NCBI GenBank assembly: GCA_043809745.1
Contig: JBDROU010000081.1
Location: 62,001-126,000, forward strand
DNA length: 64,000 nt
Origin: JBDROU01 sp043809745 [NCBI: bacterium]
GTDB lineage: Bacteria; Elusimicrobiota; JBDRMW01
Reading direction: 5' to 3'
The notes beneath the pieces were generated by a model, which was not told where the DNA came from, did no database searches, and worked only from the letters and a program-made list of their open reading frames with translations. The translations under genes and the position numbers were made by a program. Position 1 is the first letter of the stretch. The number at the start of each line of letters is the position of its first letter. Positions 53,738-63,232 of the stretch are shown piece after piece.

Positions 53738-54208
53738 ATGGGGCAGGAAAACATTAAGAATAGTCAAAACGGAAGCAGTTTAGAGGATATACAAGAACTG
53801 TATGATTTTATGTGTGATGAAGCTCTTGATGAATTAGAGATTTCCCGTAAGGGGTACAGTGTTAAGATGGTCAGAAATGCGCGTTCAATAATACAGCATG
53901 TACATGGGCCAATACTTAGTAATTCTCCTGAATCGAAAGAACAAAAAGAGGAGCCGAGTCAAAAAGCAGGTGAGAAGATTTTAGCGCCTCTTATCGGCAC
54001 ATTTTACAGATCGCCTTCTCCAAAAAGCAGTTCCTTTGTAAATCAGGGGGATAAGGTTGATCCGGGGTCAACTCTGTGTATCTTGGAAGCGATGAAAGTA
54101 ATGAATGAGATTAAAGCTGATAGATATTGTGAAATCTTGGAAATTGTTGCGGAAAACGGCAAGATGGTAAAAAAAGATGATGTGTTATTTCTGATTAAAT
54201 ATTTATAA
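53738..54208 (+). CDS. accB: Biotin carboxyl carrier protein of acetyl-CoA carboxylase
   Basis: 156 residues. The N-terminal region and flexible linker are followed by a biotinyl domain with the biotin-acceptor Lys in LEAMKVMN (K120). ILAPLIGTFYRSPSPKSSSFVNQGDKV is the typical lead-in. It supplies carboxybiotin to fatty acid synthesis. accC is not the next gene, which is unusual; a winged-helix protein follows instead. It lies 17 bp after pnp. Confidence 0.93.
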   Translation: MGQENIKNSQNGSSLEDIQELYDFMCDEALDELEISRKGYSVKMVRNARSIIQHVHGPILSNSPESKEQKEEPSQKAGEKILAPLIGTFYRSPSPKSSSFVNQGDKVDPGSTLCILEAMKVMNEIKADRYCEILEIVAENGKMVKKDDVLFLIKYL

Positions 54209-54235
54209 CACCGGAACGGTTATTGAATTAAAAGC

Positions 54236-54460
54236 ATGAATACTACTGTTGAAAAAAATGGTTTTTTAATTGGTGAGTTTGCTGGTAGGATATGGAGCTA
54301 TCTTAGTAAAGTAGAAAAAGCGGATGCTATAGAGATTAAGTCGAGGCTGGGTTTAACAAGCAGTCAGTTATTTTTAGCGATTGGTTGGCTGTCTAGAGAA
54401 AACAAAATAGACTTTTGGAAGGAAAAAGGGGTCTATTATTTTAAGCTGATTAATAAATGA
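54236..54460 (+). CDS. Small winged-helix domain protein (DUF2582-like)
   Basis: 74 residues folding as one winged helix-turn-helix: GEFAGRIWSYLSK (helix 1), ADAIEIKSRLGLTSSQLFLAIGWLSRENKI (helix-turn-helix and recognition helix), DFWKEKGVYYFKL (wing). Similar small proteins occur in Bacteroidota and other lineages. The function is not known; a DNA-binding role is inferred. It overlaps uppP by ATGA. Confidence 0.75.
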   Translation: MNTTVEKNGFLIGEFAGRIWSYLSKVEKADAIEIKSRLGLTSSQLFLAIGWLSRENKIDFWKEKGVYYFKLINK

Positions 54461-55245
54461 AGTTTTTTGAACATCCTTTTCTTGGTTTAGTTCAGGGACT
54501 GACTGAATTCCTCCCGGTTTCGAGTTCAGGGCATCTGGCTGTTATCGAAAACCTCTTTGGATTTAAACCTTATTATATTTCATTTGATATTTTCTTGCAT
54601 GTAGCGACGCTTTTTGCGGTTTTGTTTTATTTTCATAAATTAATATGGAAGTTGATAAAGGAAACAAGATTTTTAGGGCAATTTTCTATTAAAGAAGGAC
54701 CGCGGATAATAATCCTGTTAATAATAAGCACAGCTGTGACAGGAGTTATTGGTGTTTTGGGAAAGCATCTTGTTTATAGTTCTTTTGGGTCCTCAAAATT
54801 AATTGCTGTCTGTTTTTTTAGCACAGGAATTCTATTATTTTTGAGCGAGAGATATAAGCATGCTGAGAAATCAATCAATGAGATACCACTCTGGCACGGG
54901 ATAGTAATAGGATTATTCCAATCATTTGCGCTTATGCCGGGGTTATCTAGATCTGGACTAACTATTGCTGCCGCGTTCTTTTTAGGATGGAACAAAGAAA
55001 AGGCATTTGAGTTTTCTTTTCTTTTAGCTGTTCCTGCTATTTTAGGCGCTGTGCTTTTTGATATAGGTAAAATAGAGGATTGGGCAAACATATTTTCGTT
55101 TAGTTCAATAGTTGGATATATAGTTGCTTTTGCTTCCGGATTGCTTGCGTTGCGCTGGTTGAGGTCTTTTGTTCTCGGAAAAAGGCTTCATTTGTTTTCT
55201 TATTATTTGTTTGTTATCGGGATTGCAGTTTTGATATTTGTATAA
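54457..55245 (+). CDS. uppP: Undecaprenyl-diphosphate phosphatase
   Basis: Membrane enzyme that recycles the peptidoglycan lipid carrier. Motif 1 is GLTEFLPVSSSGHL with E17, S22-S24 and H26. Motif 2 is MPGLSRSGLTIAAAFFLG with catalytic Arg near 174. About eight transmembrane helices are expected in its 262 residues. Also called bacA. It is translationally coupled to the small winged-helix gene. Confidence 0.96.
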   Translation: MKFFEHPFLGLVQGLTEFLPVSSSGHLAVIENLFGFKPYYISFDIFLHVATLFAVLFYFHKLIWKLIKETRFLGQFSIKEGPRIIILLIISTAVTGVIGVLGKHLVYSSFGSSKLIAVCFFSTGILLFLSERYKHAEKSINEIPLWHGIVIGLFQSFALMPGLSRSGLTIAAAFFLGWNKEKAFEFSFLLAVPAILGAVLFDIGKIEDWANIFSFSSIVGYIVAFASGLLALRWLRSFVLGKRLHLFSYYLFVIGIAVLIFV

Positions 55246-55250
55246 AAAAA

Positions 55251-57536
55251 ATGGAAAGATATAAAACCAGACGAGTCTACTTCAAGATGAAAGAGAAAAA
55301 ATCAATTAGATATGGTTTAATTGGTTTTTTGCTCATTATGATTTCATTTCTCGTATTGTTTTGTCTGTTCTTTCCAAACAAATCCGGCATAGTGGGTTAT
55401 TTAACAGCTAAAAAATTGCGTTTTATACTGGGTGCAGGGAATTACGTCCTGCCTATGCTTATTTTTTGGATCGGGGTGCGCTTTATAAAAGAAGGGAAAG
55501 TAGAAACACCCTTACGGCTGGGCATAAGCCAGATTGTTGTTTTATGGGTAATAACAACATTCTTAAGTTTAGTAACACAGGATTTACCAACAAAGAATCT
55601 TGGAGGATTTGTTGGTAAATATTCAGAAGTATTTTTGGAAAAGGCTTTAGGTGTACTCGGGGCTTATTTAATACTGGTAATTATACTATTGGCAGTAATT
55701 AATTTCAGCTTGAAGTATCCGCCGTTGTATTTGCTTAAACTTATGAAGAAACGGCTGTTTAAGGAGTGGGAAGAGTGGCAGGAGTTAAGAAAACAGAGTA
55801 AAGTAATTAAAGACAAAGCTCCTATCATAAAAGTTCAAAAACAACAGGATAATGAAGAATCGGAGAAATCAACCGTAAATGAGATGAAAAAGGATTTTAT
55901 CAAAAATATTAATTCGCTTAAGAAAAAAGTTAAGGAAAGGTTTGCTAAATCAAAAGAAGAAATCGCTATGCCTAAACAAGTAAAAGCTGCGGGTAGGGCT
56001 TTAACTGAGAGTAAGAAAGTGGATAAGTTTAACGAGAATCAGGAGGAGCAGGTAGAACAGAAATTTACTCTGCCCGATGTTGGGATGTTATCTAAGATTA
56101 AGGAAAAACCTATTATAAAAAAAGAAGAGGAGCTTGTTTCAAGCGCGGCATTATTGGAGCAGTCTTTGGCTAGCTTTAATATACAAGCAAAGGTTACGGA
56201 TATAAATCCAGGTCCAGTAATTACAAGATATGATATGCAGCCCGGTATAGGGGTAAAGGTTGGTTCTATAATCAGTCTTGCGGACGATATTGCGTTGTGC
56301 ATGAAAGCTAAGAGTATAAGAGTAATGGCGCCTGTACCAGGAAAAGCAGCTGTTGGGATAGAGATACCTAATCAAAAAAGTGAACTTGTAACGTTGTCCG
56401 AAGTTATTTCCAGTAAAACTTACCAGGATTCTAACTCATTGCTGACAATGGGTTTGGGTAAGACTACGGAAGGATCGGTTTATGTGACAGATCTAATACC
56501 GATGCCGCATCTGTTGGTAGCAGGAGCAACCGGAAGCGGTAAGAGCGTATGTATACATTCCATAATAATTTCCATACTTTATAAAGCGCTCCCTTCACAG
56601 GTTAAGTTGCTTCTAATAGATCCTAAAAGACTAGAACTGCCCGTTTATAATGGATTGCCGCATCTTTTTGATCCGAAGACTTCTTCAGAAGAAGTAGAGG
56701 TTATAACAAATCCGAGAGAAGCTGAAAAATCATTGGAGAAACTTGTTAAGATTATGGAGATGCGCTATGAAAAGTTTGCAAAAGCAGCAGTAAGAAATAT
56801 TGATGGCTACAATGTATACGCTGAAAAGAATAATATGCCAAAAGAATATTACATTGTAGTGATAATTGATGAGCTTGCAGATTTGATGATGGTTGCCCCA
56901 AAGGAGATCGAAGACTCAATCCAGCGTTTAGCCCAGATGGCAAGGGCTGTGGGGATCCATTTGATTTTAGCGACACAGCGCCCTTCAGTAGATGTGCTTA
57001 CAGGGGTAATTAAGGCAAATCTCCCTTCCAGAATAGCTTTTCAGGTGCTTTCAAAAGTAGATTCTCGGGTAATATTGGATGTGGGCGGTGCGGATGAGCT
57101 TATAGGCAAGGGGGATATGTTATTCATCCCTTCAGGGGAGCCGAAACCTATTAGGCTGCAAGGAGCTTTTGTTTCTGAGAATGAAATAGAAAATATAGTA
57201 AATTTTTACAAAGCACAGGGTAATCCTTATTATAATGAAAGAGATTATATAATCCAAAAGAGAGTTAGTAAATTCGAAGATGAGAAATCAAGTGTTGAAT
57301 TATTAAAGGCGCTGCAGCTTATTAAAGAGAGACGCAGGGTGTCTCAGGATCTGCTTAAAGCTCATTTTGGTTCATCTGCCAGAGCAACTAATGTTTTGAG
57401 CCTTCTGGAAGTAAAGGGATTCATAAAGAAACCCGAAGGATCTAACCGTTGGGAAATACTTTTTGAAAGGTTAGAGGAATATTTACAGCAGGCTCAAGAA
57501 GCAGTACCTGGAGATGCAGGGCCGCACAATACGTAA
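55251..57536 (+). CDS. ftsK: DNA translocase FtsK/SpoIIIE
   Basis: 761-residue septal DNA pump. Four N-terminal transmembrane helices (about 21-41, 63-80, 91-109, 131-152), a charged linker (about 165-290), a FtsK alpha-beta motor with Walker A GATGSGKSVC (near 425-432), Walker B VVIIDELADLMMV and LATQRPSVDVLTGVIKANLP, and a gamma winged helix (about 690-755: RRVSQDLLKAHFGSSARATNVLSLLE) that reads orienting DNA sites. Start 55251 is used; ATG 55287 is an alternative. It lies 5 bp after uppP. Confidence 0.95.
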   Translation: MERYKTRRVYFKMKEKKSIRYGLIGFLLIMISFLVLFCLFFPNKSGIVGYLTAKKLRFILGAGNYVLPMLIFWIGVRFIKEGKVETPLRLGISQIVVLWVITTFLSLVTQDLPTKNLGGFVGKYSEVFLEKALGVLGAYLILVIILLAVINFSLKYPPLYLLKLMKKRLFKEWEEWQELRKQSKVIKDKAPIIKVQKQQDNEESEKSTVNEMKKDFIKNINSLKKKVKERFAKSKEEIAMPKQVKAAGRALTESKKVDKFNENQEEQVEQKFTLPDVGMLSKIKEKPIIKKEEELVSSAALLEQSLASFNIQAKVTDINPGPVITRYDMQPGIGVKVGSIISLADDIALCMKAKSIRVMAPVPGKAAVGIEIPNQKSELVTLSEVISSKTYQDSNSLLTMGLGKTTEGSVYVTDLIPMPHLLVAGATGSGKSVCIHSIIISILYKALPSQVKLLLIDPKRLELPVYNGLPHLFDPKTSSEEVEVITNPREAEKSLEKLVKIMEMRYEKFAKAAVRNIDGYNVYAEKNNMPKEYYIVVIIDELADLMMVAPKEIEDSIQRLAQMARAVGIHLILATQRPSVDVLTGVIKANLPSRIAFQVLSKVDSRVILDVGGADELIGKGDMLFIPSGEPKPIRLQGAFVSENEIENIVNFYKAQGNPYYNERDYIIQKRVSKFEDEKSSVELLKALQLIKERRRVSQDLLKAHFGSSARATNVLSLLEVKGFIKKPEGSNRWEILFERLEEYLQQAQEAVPGDAGPHNT

Positions 57537-57562
57537 AAATATTTTGCTAACCGGAGGGAATA

Positions 57563-58234
57563 TTGATAAAAAAATATTTAATGTTATTTTGCGCCATTGT
57601 TTTTCTGAGCGGGTATATTAACGCTGAAGAAGCGGCAACTTTAGAGCAAATACTGGAAAATGTAAAAAAAAGCGAGCAAAATATACAGAGTCTTAAGATT
57701 GAATATGCTCAGCAAATTACTATGGCATATATGGAAGGAAAGCAGACTATGATCGGGAGGGCTTATTTCCTTAAGCCTGATCATATAAGGGTTGAGCATT
57801 TAAAACCTTATGAGGAATTATTTATAACAAATGGGAAAAAAGTATGGATATACTCGCCAATGCAGAATCAATTGCTTATTGGAACCTGGGATGATTTGAT
57901 CAAAAGCGGGCAAGCTGGTTCAGGAAGTCTCCCAAAGGGGTTATTCGATTTTACCAGCAACATCAGCAGCCTTCAAAAGGATTATAACATTCAATTAGAA
58001 AGTATTGAAAAAGACGCTTATGTGCTGCTGCTTACTCCTAAACAACAAATGAAGTTTAATATATTACTTTGGATATCAAAAGCTGAGTACTTCCCGATAA
58101 AAACAAGTATAATAACTGATACAGTTGAGATTACAACAGAGATATTGAGTGTTGAGAAGAATTTGGAGATTGATAAGAGGATGTTCAAATTTAAGAAACC
58201 AAAGGGTGTTGATGAAATAAAACTTCCTTTATGA
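57563..58234 (+). CDS. lolA: LolA-like outer-membrane lipoprotein carrier protein
   Basis: Periplasmic shuttle taking lipoproteins to the outer membrane. A signal peptide (about 1-21) is followed by the LolA fold: LEQILENVKKSEQNIQSLKIEYAQQ, GRAYFLKPDHIRVEHLKP, FITNGKKVWIYSPMQNQ. 223 residues. The TTG start has GGAGG 5 bp upstream. LolB and LolCDE are not in the window. Its presence argues for a two-membrane envelope. Confidence 0.85.
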   Translation: MIKKYLMLFCAIVFLSGYINAEEAATLEQILENVKKSEQNIQSLKIEYAQQITMAYMEGKQTMIGRAYFLKPDHIRVEHLKPYEELFITNGKKVWIYSPMQNQLLIGTWDDLIKSGQAGSGSLPKGLFDFTSNISSLQKDYNIQLESIEKDAYVLLLTPKQQMKFNILLWISKAEYFPIKTSIITDTVEITTEILSVEKNLEIDKRMFKFKKPKGVDEIKLPL

Positions 58235-58269
58235 GATATCTCTTATAATTGATTTGAAAAATATTAAGT

Positions 58270-59064
58270 ATGGATATTGGAAAGACATTAAAAAGCCAAA
58301 GAGTAAAGAGCAGTATTTCGTTAGAAGGGGTGAATCGTGATACAAAGATAAGTATAATTTATCTTGAAGCGCTTGAAAGCAACAGGTTTGATAAATTTCC
58401 CGCCGAAGTCTATCTGATAGGCAATATAAAAAAATATGCCGAGTATTTAGGGCTAGATTCAAATTTATTTATTAATGAGCTTAAGGATCAAGGTGTTGTA
58501 AAAATAGCGGCTCAATTAAGGAAACCCTTAAATATTATTGAGAGTCCTGAATCAGATGAACAGGAGTTCTTTGTTTTTTCAGAGTCATTTACACGCGGCG
58601 TGGTTTTGCTTTTATGCATTGTGCTTTTTTTGGGCAGTATATTAGCATTTTTTGGATGGTATTCCCATAGATTGTATGTTGTAAACACTAAAAAGAATGA
58701 TTCATTATACAGCGCATATAGATTCTTTAAGAGCCAGAGCAATAGAGGATACAACTTTCCAGATAAACTGGATATTTATTTAAAAACCCAGAAAAGGATT
58801 TGGGTGCAGCTTAAGGATTCGGAGAAGCTTTTTTTTGAAGGATTCCTGCCCAAGAATAAGGATGCTAATTTCACAAGCAGTAATTATTTTGATATATTTG
58901 TTGAATCGCCAAAGTCAATTGTAATTACACTTAATAGACTGCATGTGCCTGTTAAGGAAATTTTTGGTGATAATACTAATTCAATAAGGCTGACCAAGGA
59001 ATATTATCAAAAGTTACGCAGATTGGCAACTTTGAAGGGGTCTGTGAATTCGGGCAAAAGATGA
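58270..59064 (+). CDS. RodZ-like cytoskeletal helix-turn-helix membrane protein
   Basis: 264 residues. An N-terminal helix-turn-helix (IGKTLKSQRVKSSISLEGVNRDTKISIIYLEALE) with the RodZ-type RFDKFPAEVYLIGNIKKYAEYLGLD, a transmembrane helix at about 109-131, and a C-terminal beta domain of the DUF4115 type (RIWVQLKDSEKLFFEGFLPKN). RodZ anchors MreB and sets rod shape. It overlaps rimO by ATGA, a common pairing. Confidence 0.85.
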   Translation: MDIGKTLKSQRVKSSISLEGVNRDTKISIIYLEALESNRFDKFPAEVYLIGNIKKYAEYLGLDSNLFINELKDQGVVKIAAQLRKPLNIIESPESDEQEFFVFSESFTRGVVLLLCIVLFLGSILAFFGWYSHRLYVVNTKKNDSLYSAYRFFKSQSNRGYNFPDKLDIYLKTQKRIWVQLKDSEKLFFEGFLPKNKDANFTSSNYFDIFVESPKSIVITLNRLHVPVKEIFGDNTNSIRLTKEYYQKLRRLATLKGSVNSGKR

Positions 59065-60371
59065 CTATGCAAAATACTTTTTTTGTACATTCGCTTGGTT
59101 GTTCGAAAAATTTGGTAGATACAGAGGGTTTTGCAGGAAATTTGGTGCAAAATAAGTTTAGTTTAGTTCATAGATTGTCTGAAGCAAATTATGTACTGCT
59201 TAACACCTGTGCATTTATTCAGGAAGCATGTAAAGAAACAGATTCCTGGATAAACTATTATTCCTCACGGAAGAGGCGCTACAAGTATAAATTTGTCGTA
59301 ATAGGATGCTTTGTTGAGGCTAAAAGAGATAGTTTAATTGATTTATATCCAGATGTTGATCACTTTTTAGGCATCAATAAGGTTAAGCAGCTAGTAAATA
59401 TACTAAAAGGTTATAATAGTCAGGATATAGTTTTAGGTGGAAAACAATTTTTTTGGGGTTCCCAGTACCGCACTCGAATTCATGCTGGGCTTCCGAGCAG
59501 GTATATAAAGATTAGTGAGGGTTGTAATAGAAAATGTTCATTTTGCTATATCCCTAGTATCAGGGGCAGATTAAAAAGTAATTCGTCAATAAATATCGTA
59601 CGTGAAGCGGGTGTGCTTGTAAAAAGCGGGGCAAGGGAGATTAACTTAATTTCTCAGGATACTACCTCATACGGACGGGATTTGAAAAACGGAGATAATA
59701 TTATTGGATTATTAAGAAAAGTAAGTAATATAAATGGGCTTGAATTACTAAGGCTTCTTTACTTATATCCAGACGGTGTGACAAAGGCTCTTGTTCAGGA
59801 AGTTAAAAATAATTATAAAGTATGCAATTACTTTGATATACCTGTTCAGCATATTTCAAGTAAAATACTGAAATTAATGAACAGGGCTCATGATGAAAAA
59901 AAGATAAAAGAATTGTTGGAGACTATTAAGTATATTTGCCCGGATTCTGCTCTCAGAACAACAATCATCGTGGGTTTCCCCGGTGAGGGAAAGCGAGAGT
60001 TCAAGCATTTAGTAGATTTTATAAGACAGGGGTGGTTTGAGCATATAGGTGTATTTGCATATTCACCGCATCCAAGATTAAGAGATTTTTCAGCTGTAAT
60101 TGAAAAAGAGGCTTTGGAACGTAAGAAAGAACTCTATGCTGTGCAGAGGGAATTTGTTAGAAGTAATAATAAAAGGTTTGTAGGCAGGACTCAAAAGGTT
60201 TTAATAGAAAATTTTGATGCCGACTTTATATATGGAAGAAATCAATTTCAAGCGCCTGAGGTGGACGGACAAATAAAATTTACGAGCAAGCTTAGGCATA
60301 AATTAGGTGATATTGTTAAAGTAAAAATAAAATCTTTTAGAGATTATAATTTAATTGGTGAGGTAGCATGA
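59061..60371 (+). CDS. rimO: Ribosomal protein S12 methylthiotransferase RimO
   Basis: Radical SAM enzyme that methylthiolates an Asp of ribosomal protein S12. The UPF0004 N-terminal domain has its cluster Cys at HSLGCSKNLVD (about 14), NTCAFI and IGCFVE; the radical SAM cluster is CNRKCSFC (about 155), with TTIIVGFPGEG later. A TRAM domain closes it. 436 residues. SLGCSKN is typical of RimO rather than MiaB, which usually has TYGCQMN. Two ATGs (59061, 59067) are possible. Confidence 0.93.
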   Translation: MTMQNTFFVHSLGCSKNLVDTEGFAGNLVQNKFSLVHRLSEANYVLLNTCAFIQEACKETDSWINYYSSRKRRYKYKFVVIGCFVEAKRDSLIDLYPDVDHFLGINKVKQLVNILKGYNSQDIVLGGKQFFWGSQYRTRIHAGLPSRYIKISEGCNRKCSFCYIPSIRGRLKSNSSINIVREAGVLVKSGAREINLISQDTTSYGRDLKNGDNIIGLLRKVSNINGLELLRLLYLYPDGVTKALVQEVKNNYKVCNYFDIPVQHISSKILKLMNRAHDEKKIKELLETIKYICPDSALRTTIIVGFPGEGKREFKHLVDFIRQGWFEHIGVFAYSPHPRLRDFSAVIEKEALERKKELYAVQREFVRSNNKRFVGRTQKVLIENFDADFIYGRNQFQAPEVDGQIKFTSKLRHKLGDIVKVKIKSFRDYNLIGEVA

Positions 60372-60985
60372 ATCTTGCAAATAAACTGACTGTTTTTAGA
60401 TTATTATTGATACCGGTTTTGATGATTTTTACATTTATAGACAACTTCTATACGCGCTTATTTGCTTTGACTATTTTTATTATCGCGGGTATTACAGATC
60501 TTTATGATGGGGCAATAGCCCGTCGGACGAATACAGTTACTACTCTTGGGATATTCCTGGATCCTTTGGCAGATAAACTGCTTATTAGCGCTGTTTTGGT
60601 TTCTTTTGTAGAGTTGAGGGAAATTAATATTCCTGCATGGATGATCGTTCTTGTAATAAGCAGGGAATTCATTATTACCGGGCTAAGGTTGGTGGCCGTT
60701 TCAAAAGGGAGGGTTATCGCATCTACTAAATCAGGTAAGTTTAAGACGAGTTCACAGGTTACCACTATAATAACAATTTTTGTTGTATTGATAGTTAATT
60801 CAGGATTATACCACTTTTTGGATATACCTATAGGTTCTTTAGTATACTATAACGGCTGGATTAATTATGCCGGATTGTTGTTGGAAAAGCTTCCTTATTG
60901 GTTAATGTTTCTGACTACAATTCTAACAGTTATGAGCGGGGTAACCTATATAATTAAGAATAAGGATGTCCTAGTTGAAAAATGA
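60368..60985 (+). CDS. pgsA: CDP-diacylglycerol-glycerol-3-phosphate 3-phosphatidyltransferase
   Basis: Membrane enzyme making phosphatidylglycerol-phosphate. The CDP-alcohol phosphotransferase motif is complete: DLYDGAIARRTNTVTTLGIF followed by LDPLADK (D-x2-D-G-x2-A-R-x9-G-x3-D-x3-D). Several transmembrane helices; 205 residues. It overlaps rimO before and pgpA after by ATGA, so the phospholipid pair is coupled. Confidence 0.94.
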   Translation: MNLANKLTVFRLLLIPVLMIFTFIDNFYTRLFALTIFIIAGITDLYDGAIARRTNTVTTLGIFLDPLADKLLISAVLVSFVELREINIPAWMIVLVISREFIITGLRLVAVSKGRVIASTKSGKFKTSSQVTTIITIFVVLIVNSGLYHFLDIPIGSLVYYNGWINYAGLLLEKLPYWLMFLTTILTVMSGVTYIIKNKDVLVEK

Positions 60986-61449
60986 AGAAAATATGGTATT
61001 ATTTTTCAGTTTTTATTTCCAGCGTTAGTTTTGTAGGTTATGTTCCTTTTGCCGGAGGAACGGCTGCGAGTGCTGTTGGTTTTATAGCAGCTTTTTTCCT
61101 TCCAACTGATCGATTATTTTTCTTAATAACGATATTAATTATCTGTGTTGCAGTCCTTCCTATGATTCACAGCTCAGAATGGTATTTCGGTGTGGATGAT
61201 GATCCCAGGATTGTAATTGATGAGGTGCTCGGATATTTTTTGTCAGTAGCACTCCTTCCTCATTCATGGAAGTATTTTCTTGCTGCCTTTTTTCTATTCC
61301 GTTTTTTTGATATATTTAAGCCTAAATTTATACGCGAATCTCAGAATGTGCCTTATGGGATAGGTGTTGTTTTCGATGATATTTTAGCCGCTATAATAAC
61401 TAATTTGATATTGCAAGCTTTCAGGTATATCTCTTATCTATTTTCATAA
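60982..61449 (+). CDS. pgpA: Phosphatidylglycerophosphatase A
   Basis: Removes phosphate from phosphatidylglycerol-phosphate, the step after PgsA. PgpA marks are SVSFVGYVPFAGGTAASAVGF, DDDPRIVIDEVLGYF and FRFFDIFKPKFIRESQNVPYGIGVVFDD. 155 residues with several membrane helices. The following gene is not cinA, which often follows in this context. Confidence 0.92.
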   Translation: MKKIWYYFSVFISSVSFVGYVPFAGGTAASAVGFIAAFFLPTDRLFFLITILIICVAVLPMIHSSEWYFGVDDDPRIVIDEVLGYFLSVALLPHSWKYFLAAFFLFRFFDIFKPKFIRESQNVPYGIGVVFDDILAAIITNLILQAFRYISYLFS

Positions 61450-61467
61450 TTCCATTGGAGATCAGGG

Positions 61468-62070
61468 GTGTTTAAGCATTATAAGGCTATAGTTTTAGTT
61501 GTTTTTATTTTGAGTCTTCCTATAGGCAAATCAGCTGCTCTAGAAGATAGGAGCAAAAATTTACAAACTAATTACGGGGATTCAAACTCTGAATTTTCTT
61601 CTAAATCTGAAAACAATATTGTTGGTAAAAATTATTTTATTAAGGGCAACACCTTCTGGTTTAAACCAATTCCTTTTAAGATACAGTTTCCTAAGAATTG
61701 GAAGATTTTTGCCTACGAGAGCTACAATCCAAAAGTGGTTTTTTCGCATCCGGAAAATAAGGCTCAGGCAGAATTGTATTGGCTGGTGATGTATGATGCG
61801 GTAAATTTAGGTGACTTTATTAAGGTATTCCTTGATAAGTTTTGGATTGATCCTTTTCTTGTAGTTGATTTAGTTCATGCGGACGGCGATCTAATACAGG
61901 TTTTAGCTAGAGAGAATAATCTTTATAGAGAATTATTCTTTCTTAAAAAAGGGAAGAGAATTTATATTCTGTCCTGCACATGTCCTCAGAAATATTGGGA
62001 ATCGGCAAGCATAGAATTTTATTATTTAATTGATAATTTCCGCTTGTTTAATGGTTATAAAATAAAGTAA
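61468..62070 (+). CDS. Secreted protein of unknown function
   Basis: 200 residues with a signal peptide (about 1-24), a Ser/Asn-rich linker and a domain with FKIQFPKNWKIFAYES and a later YRELFFLKKGKRIYILSCTCPQKYWESASIEFYYLIDNF. The pattern weakly resembles PsbP/DcrB-like folds. The start is GTG 61468, with GGAG 7 bp upstream. It sits between pgpA and recA where cinA is often found. No confident family. Confidence 0.6.
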   Translation: MFKHYKAIVLVVFILSLPIGKSAALEDRSKNLQTNYGDSNSEFSSKSENNIVGKNYFIKGNTFWFKPIPFKIQFPKNWKIFAYESYNPKVVFSHPENKAQAELYWLVMYDAVNLGDFIKVFLDKFWIDPFLVVDLVHADGDLIQVLARENNLYRELFFLKKGKRIYILSCTCPQKYWESASIEFYYLIDNFRLFNGYKIK

Positions 62071-62154
62071 AATATAGCTTCATTATTCACTTCGATAAAT
62101 ACTTTCGTGTGGACAGAAATAAATTGTTTTAAAAATCTGGATTGGGAGGGCAAA

Positions 62155-63201
62155 ATGGCAAAAGATGATAAGGCAAAAGCATTGGAGTTAGCGATTCTTC
62201 AAATTGAGAAGGAGTTTGGTAAGGAATCAATAATGAAGTTGGGTGAACAGACCTCAAAGATTAGGTCCGAGGTTATACCCAGCGGTTCTTTGCAGCTCGA
62301 TATTGCAACCGGTATAGGCGGGATCCCGCGCGGAAGAATTATAGAGATTTACGGGCCGGAAGCAGGTGGAAAAACCACCCTTTCTCTTCAGATCTTGGCG
62401 CAGGCTCAGATTATAGGTGGAAATTGCGCTTTTATCGATGCGGAGCATGCATTAGATCCGATATATGCAAAAAGTATTGGCGTTGATACAGACAATCTGC
62501 TTATTTCACAGCCTGATTCTGGGGAACAGGCGCTTGAGATTGTTGAGAAACTGGTCCGCAGCGGCGCTGTTGATTTAATAGTTATTGATTCCGTAGCCGC
62601 ATTGGTGCCAAGAGCTGAGATAGATGGTGAGATGGGAGATTCTCATATGGGTTTACAGGCAAGGCTTATGTCTCAGGCATTGAGGAAACTAACAGGAACA
62701 ATATCAAAATCCAATACAACAGTAATCTTCATAAACCAGATCAGGCAAAAATTAGGTGTAATGTTCGGTAATCCTGAGACTACTACCGGTGGTTTAGCGC
62801 TCAAATTTTATTCATCTATGCGTTTTGATATTAGAAGGATTGAGTCTATTAAAACCGGTGACCAGGTAACAGGTTCTCGTTTGAGAATCAAAATAGTTAA
62901 GAATAAGCTTGCTGCCCCTTTCAGGAATGTTGAACTTGAATTGGTGCACGGTAAAGGATTTTCACATGAAGCTGAACTGCTTGATATGGGTGTTCAATCG
63001 AATATTATCGAGAAGAGCGGTGCCTGGTTTATTTACAACAAGGATAAAATTGGACAGGGAAGGGATAATGCAAAGAGATTCCTTTTAGAAAACAAGGAAA
63101 TAAGTAAAGAAATTGAAACTCAAATAAAGAAAAAGTATTTTACCGAAGAGGAAAAGAAGAAAGAGCCTGTGCTAGCAAAATCAGGGGCAGGCGGAAAGTA
63201 A
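62155..63201 (+). CDS. recA: Recombinase RecA
   Basis: ATP-dependent strand-exchange protein and SOS co-protease. Walker A is [11 protein letters not shown] (about 66-76; usual GPESSGKTT), with [53 protein letters not shown] and [29 protein letters not shown]. 348 residues. ATG 62155 is decided by GGGAGG at 62144-62149; an in-frame GTG at 62107 would add unlikely residues. No clear LexA operator was found upstream. Confidence 0.98.
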   Translation: MAKDDKAKALELAILQIEKEFGKESIMKLGEQTSKIRSEVIPSGSLQLDIATGIGGIPRGRIIEIYGPEAGGKTTLSLQILAQAQIIGGNCAFIDAEHALDPIYAKSIGVDTDNLLISQPDSGEQALEIVEKLVRSGAVDLIVIDSVAALVPRAEIDGEMGDSHMGLQARLMSQALRKLTGTISKSNTTVIFINQIRQKLGVMFGNPETTTGGLALKFYSSMRFDIRRIESIKTGDQVTGSRLRIKIVKNKLAAPFRNVELELVHGKGFSHEAELLDMGVQSNIIEKSGAWFIYNKDKIGQGRDNAKRFLLENKEISKEIETQIKKKYFTEEEKKKEPVLAKSGAGGK

Positions 63202-63232
63202 GCGCTTAATAAAGCTTTTTACTATATTTATA

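Noticed and set aside
62071-62154. LexA operator upstream of recA
   Set aside because: I searched for CTGT-N8-ACAG and GAAC-N4-GTTC patterns and found none that fit.
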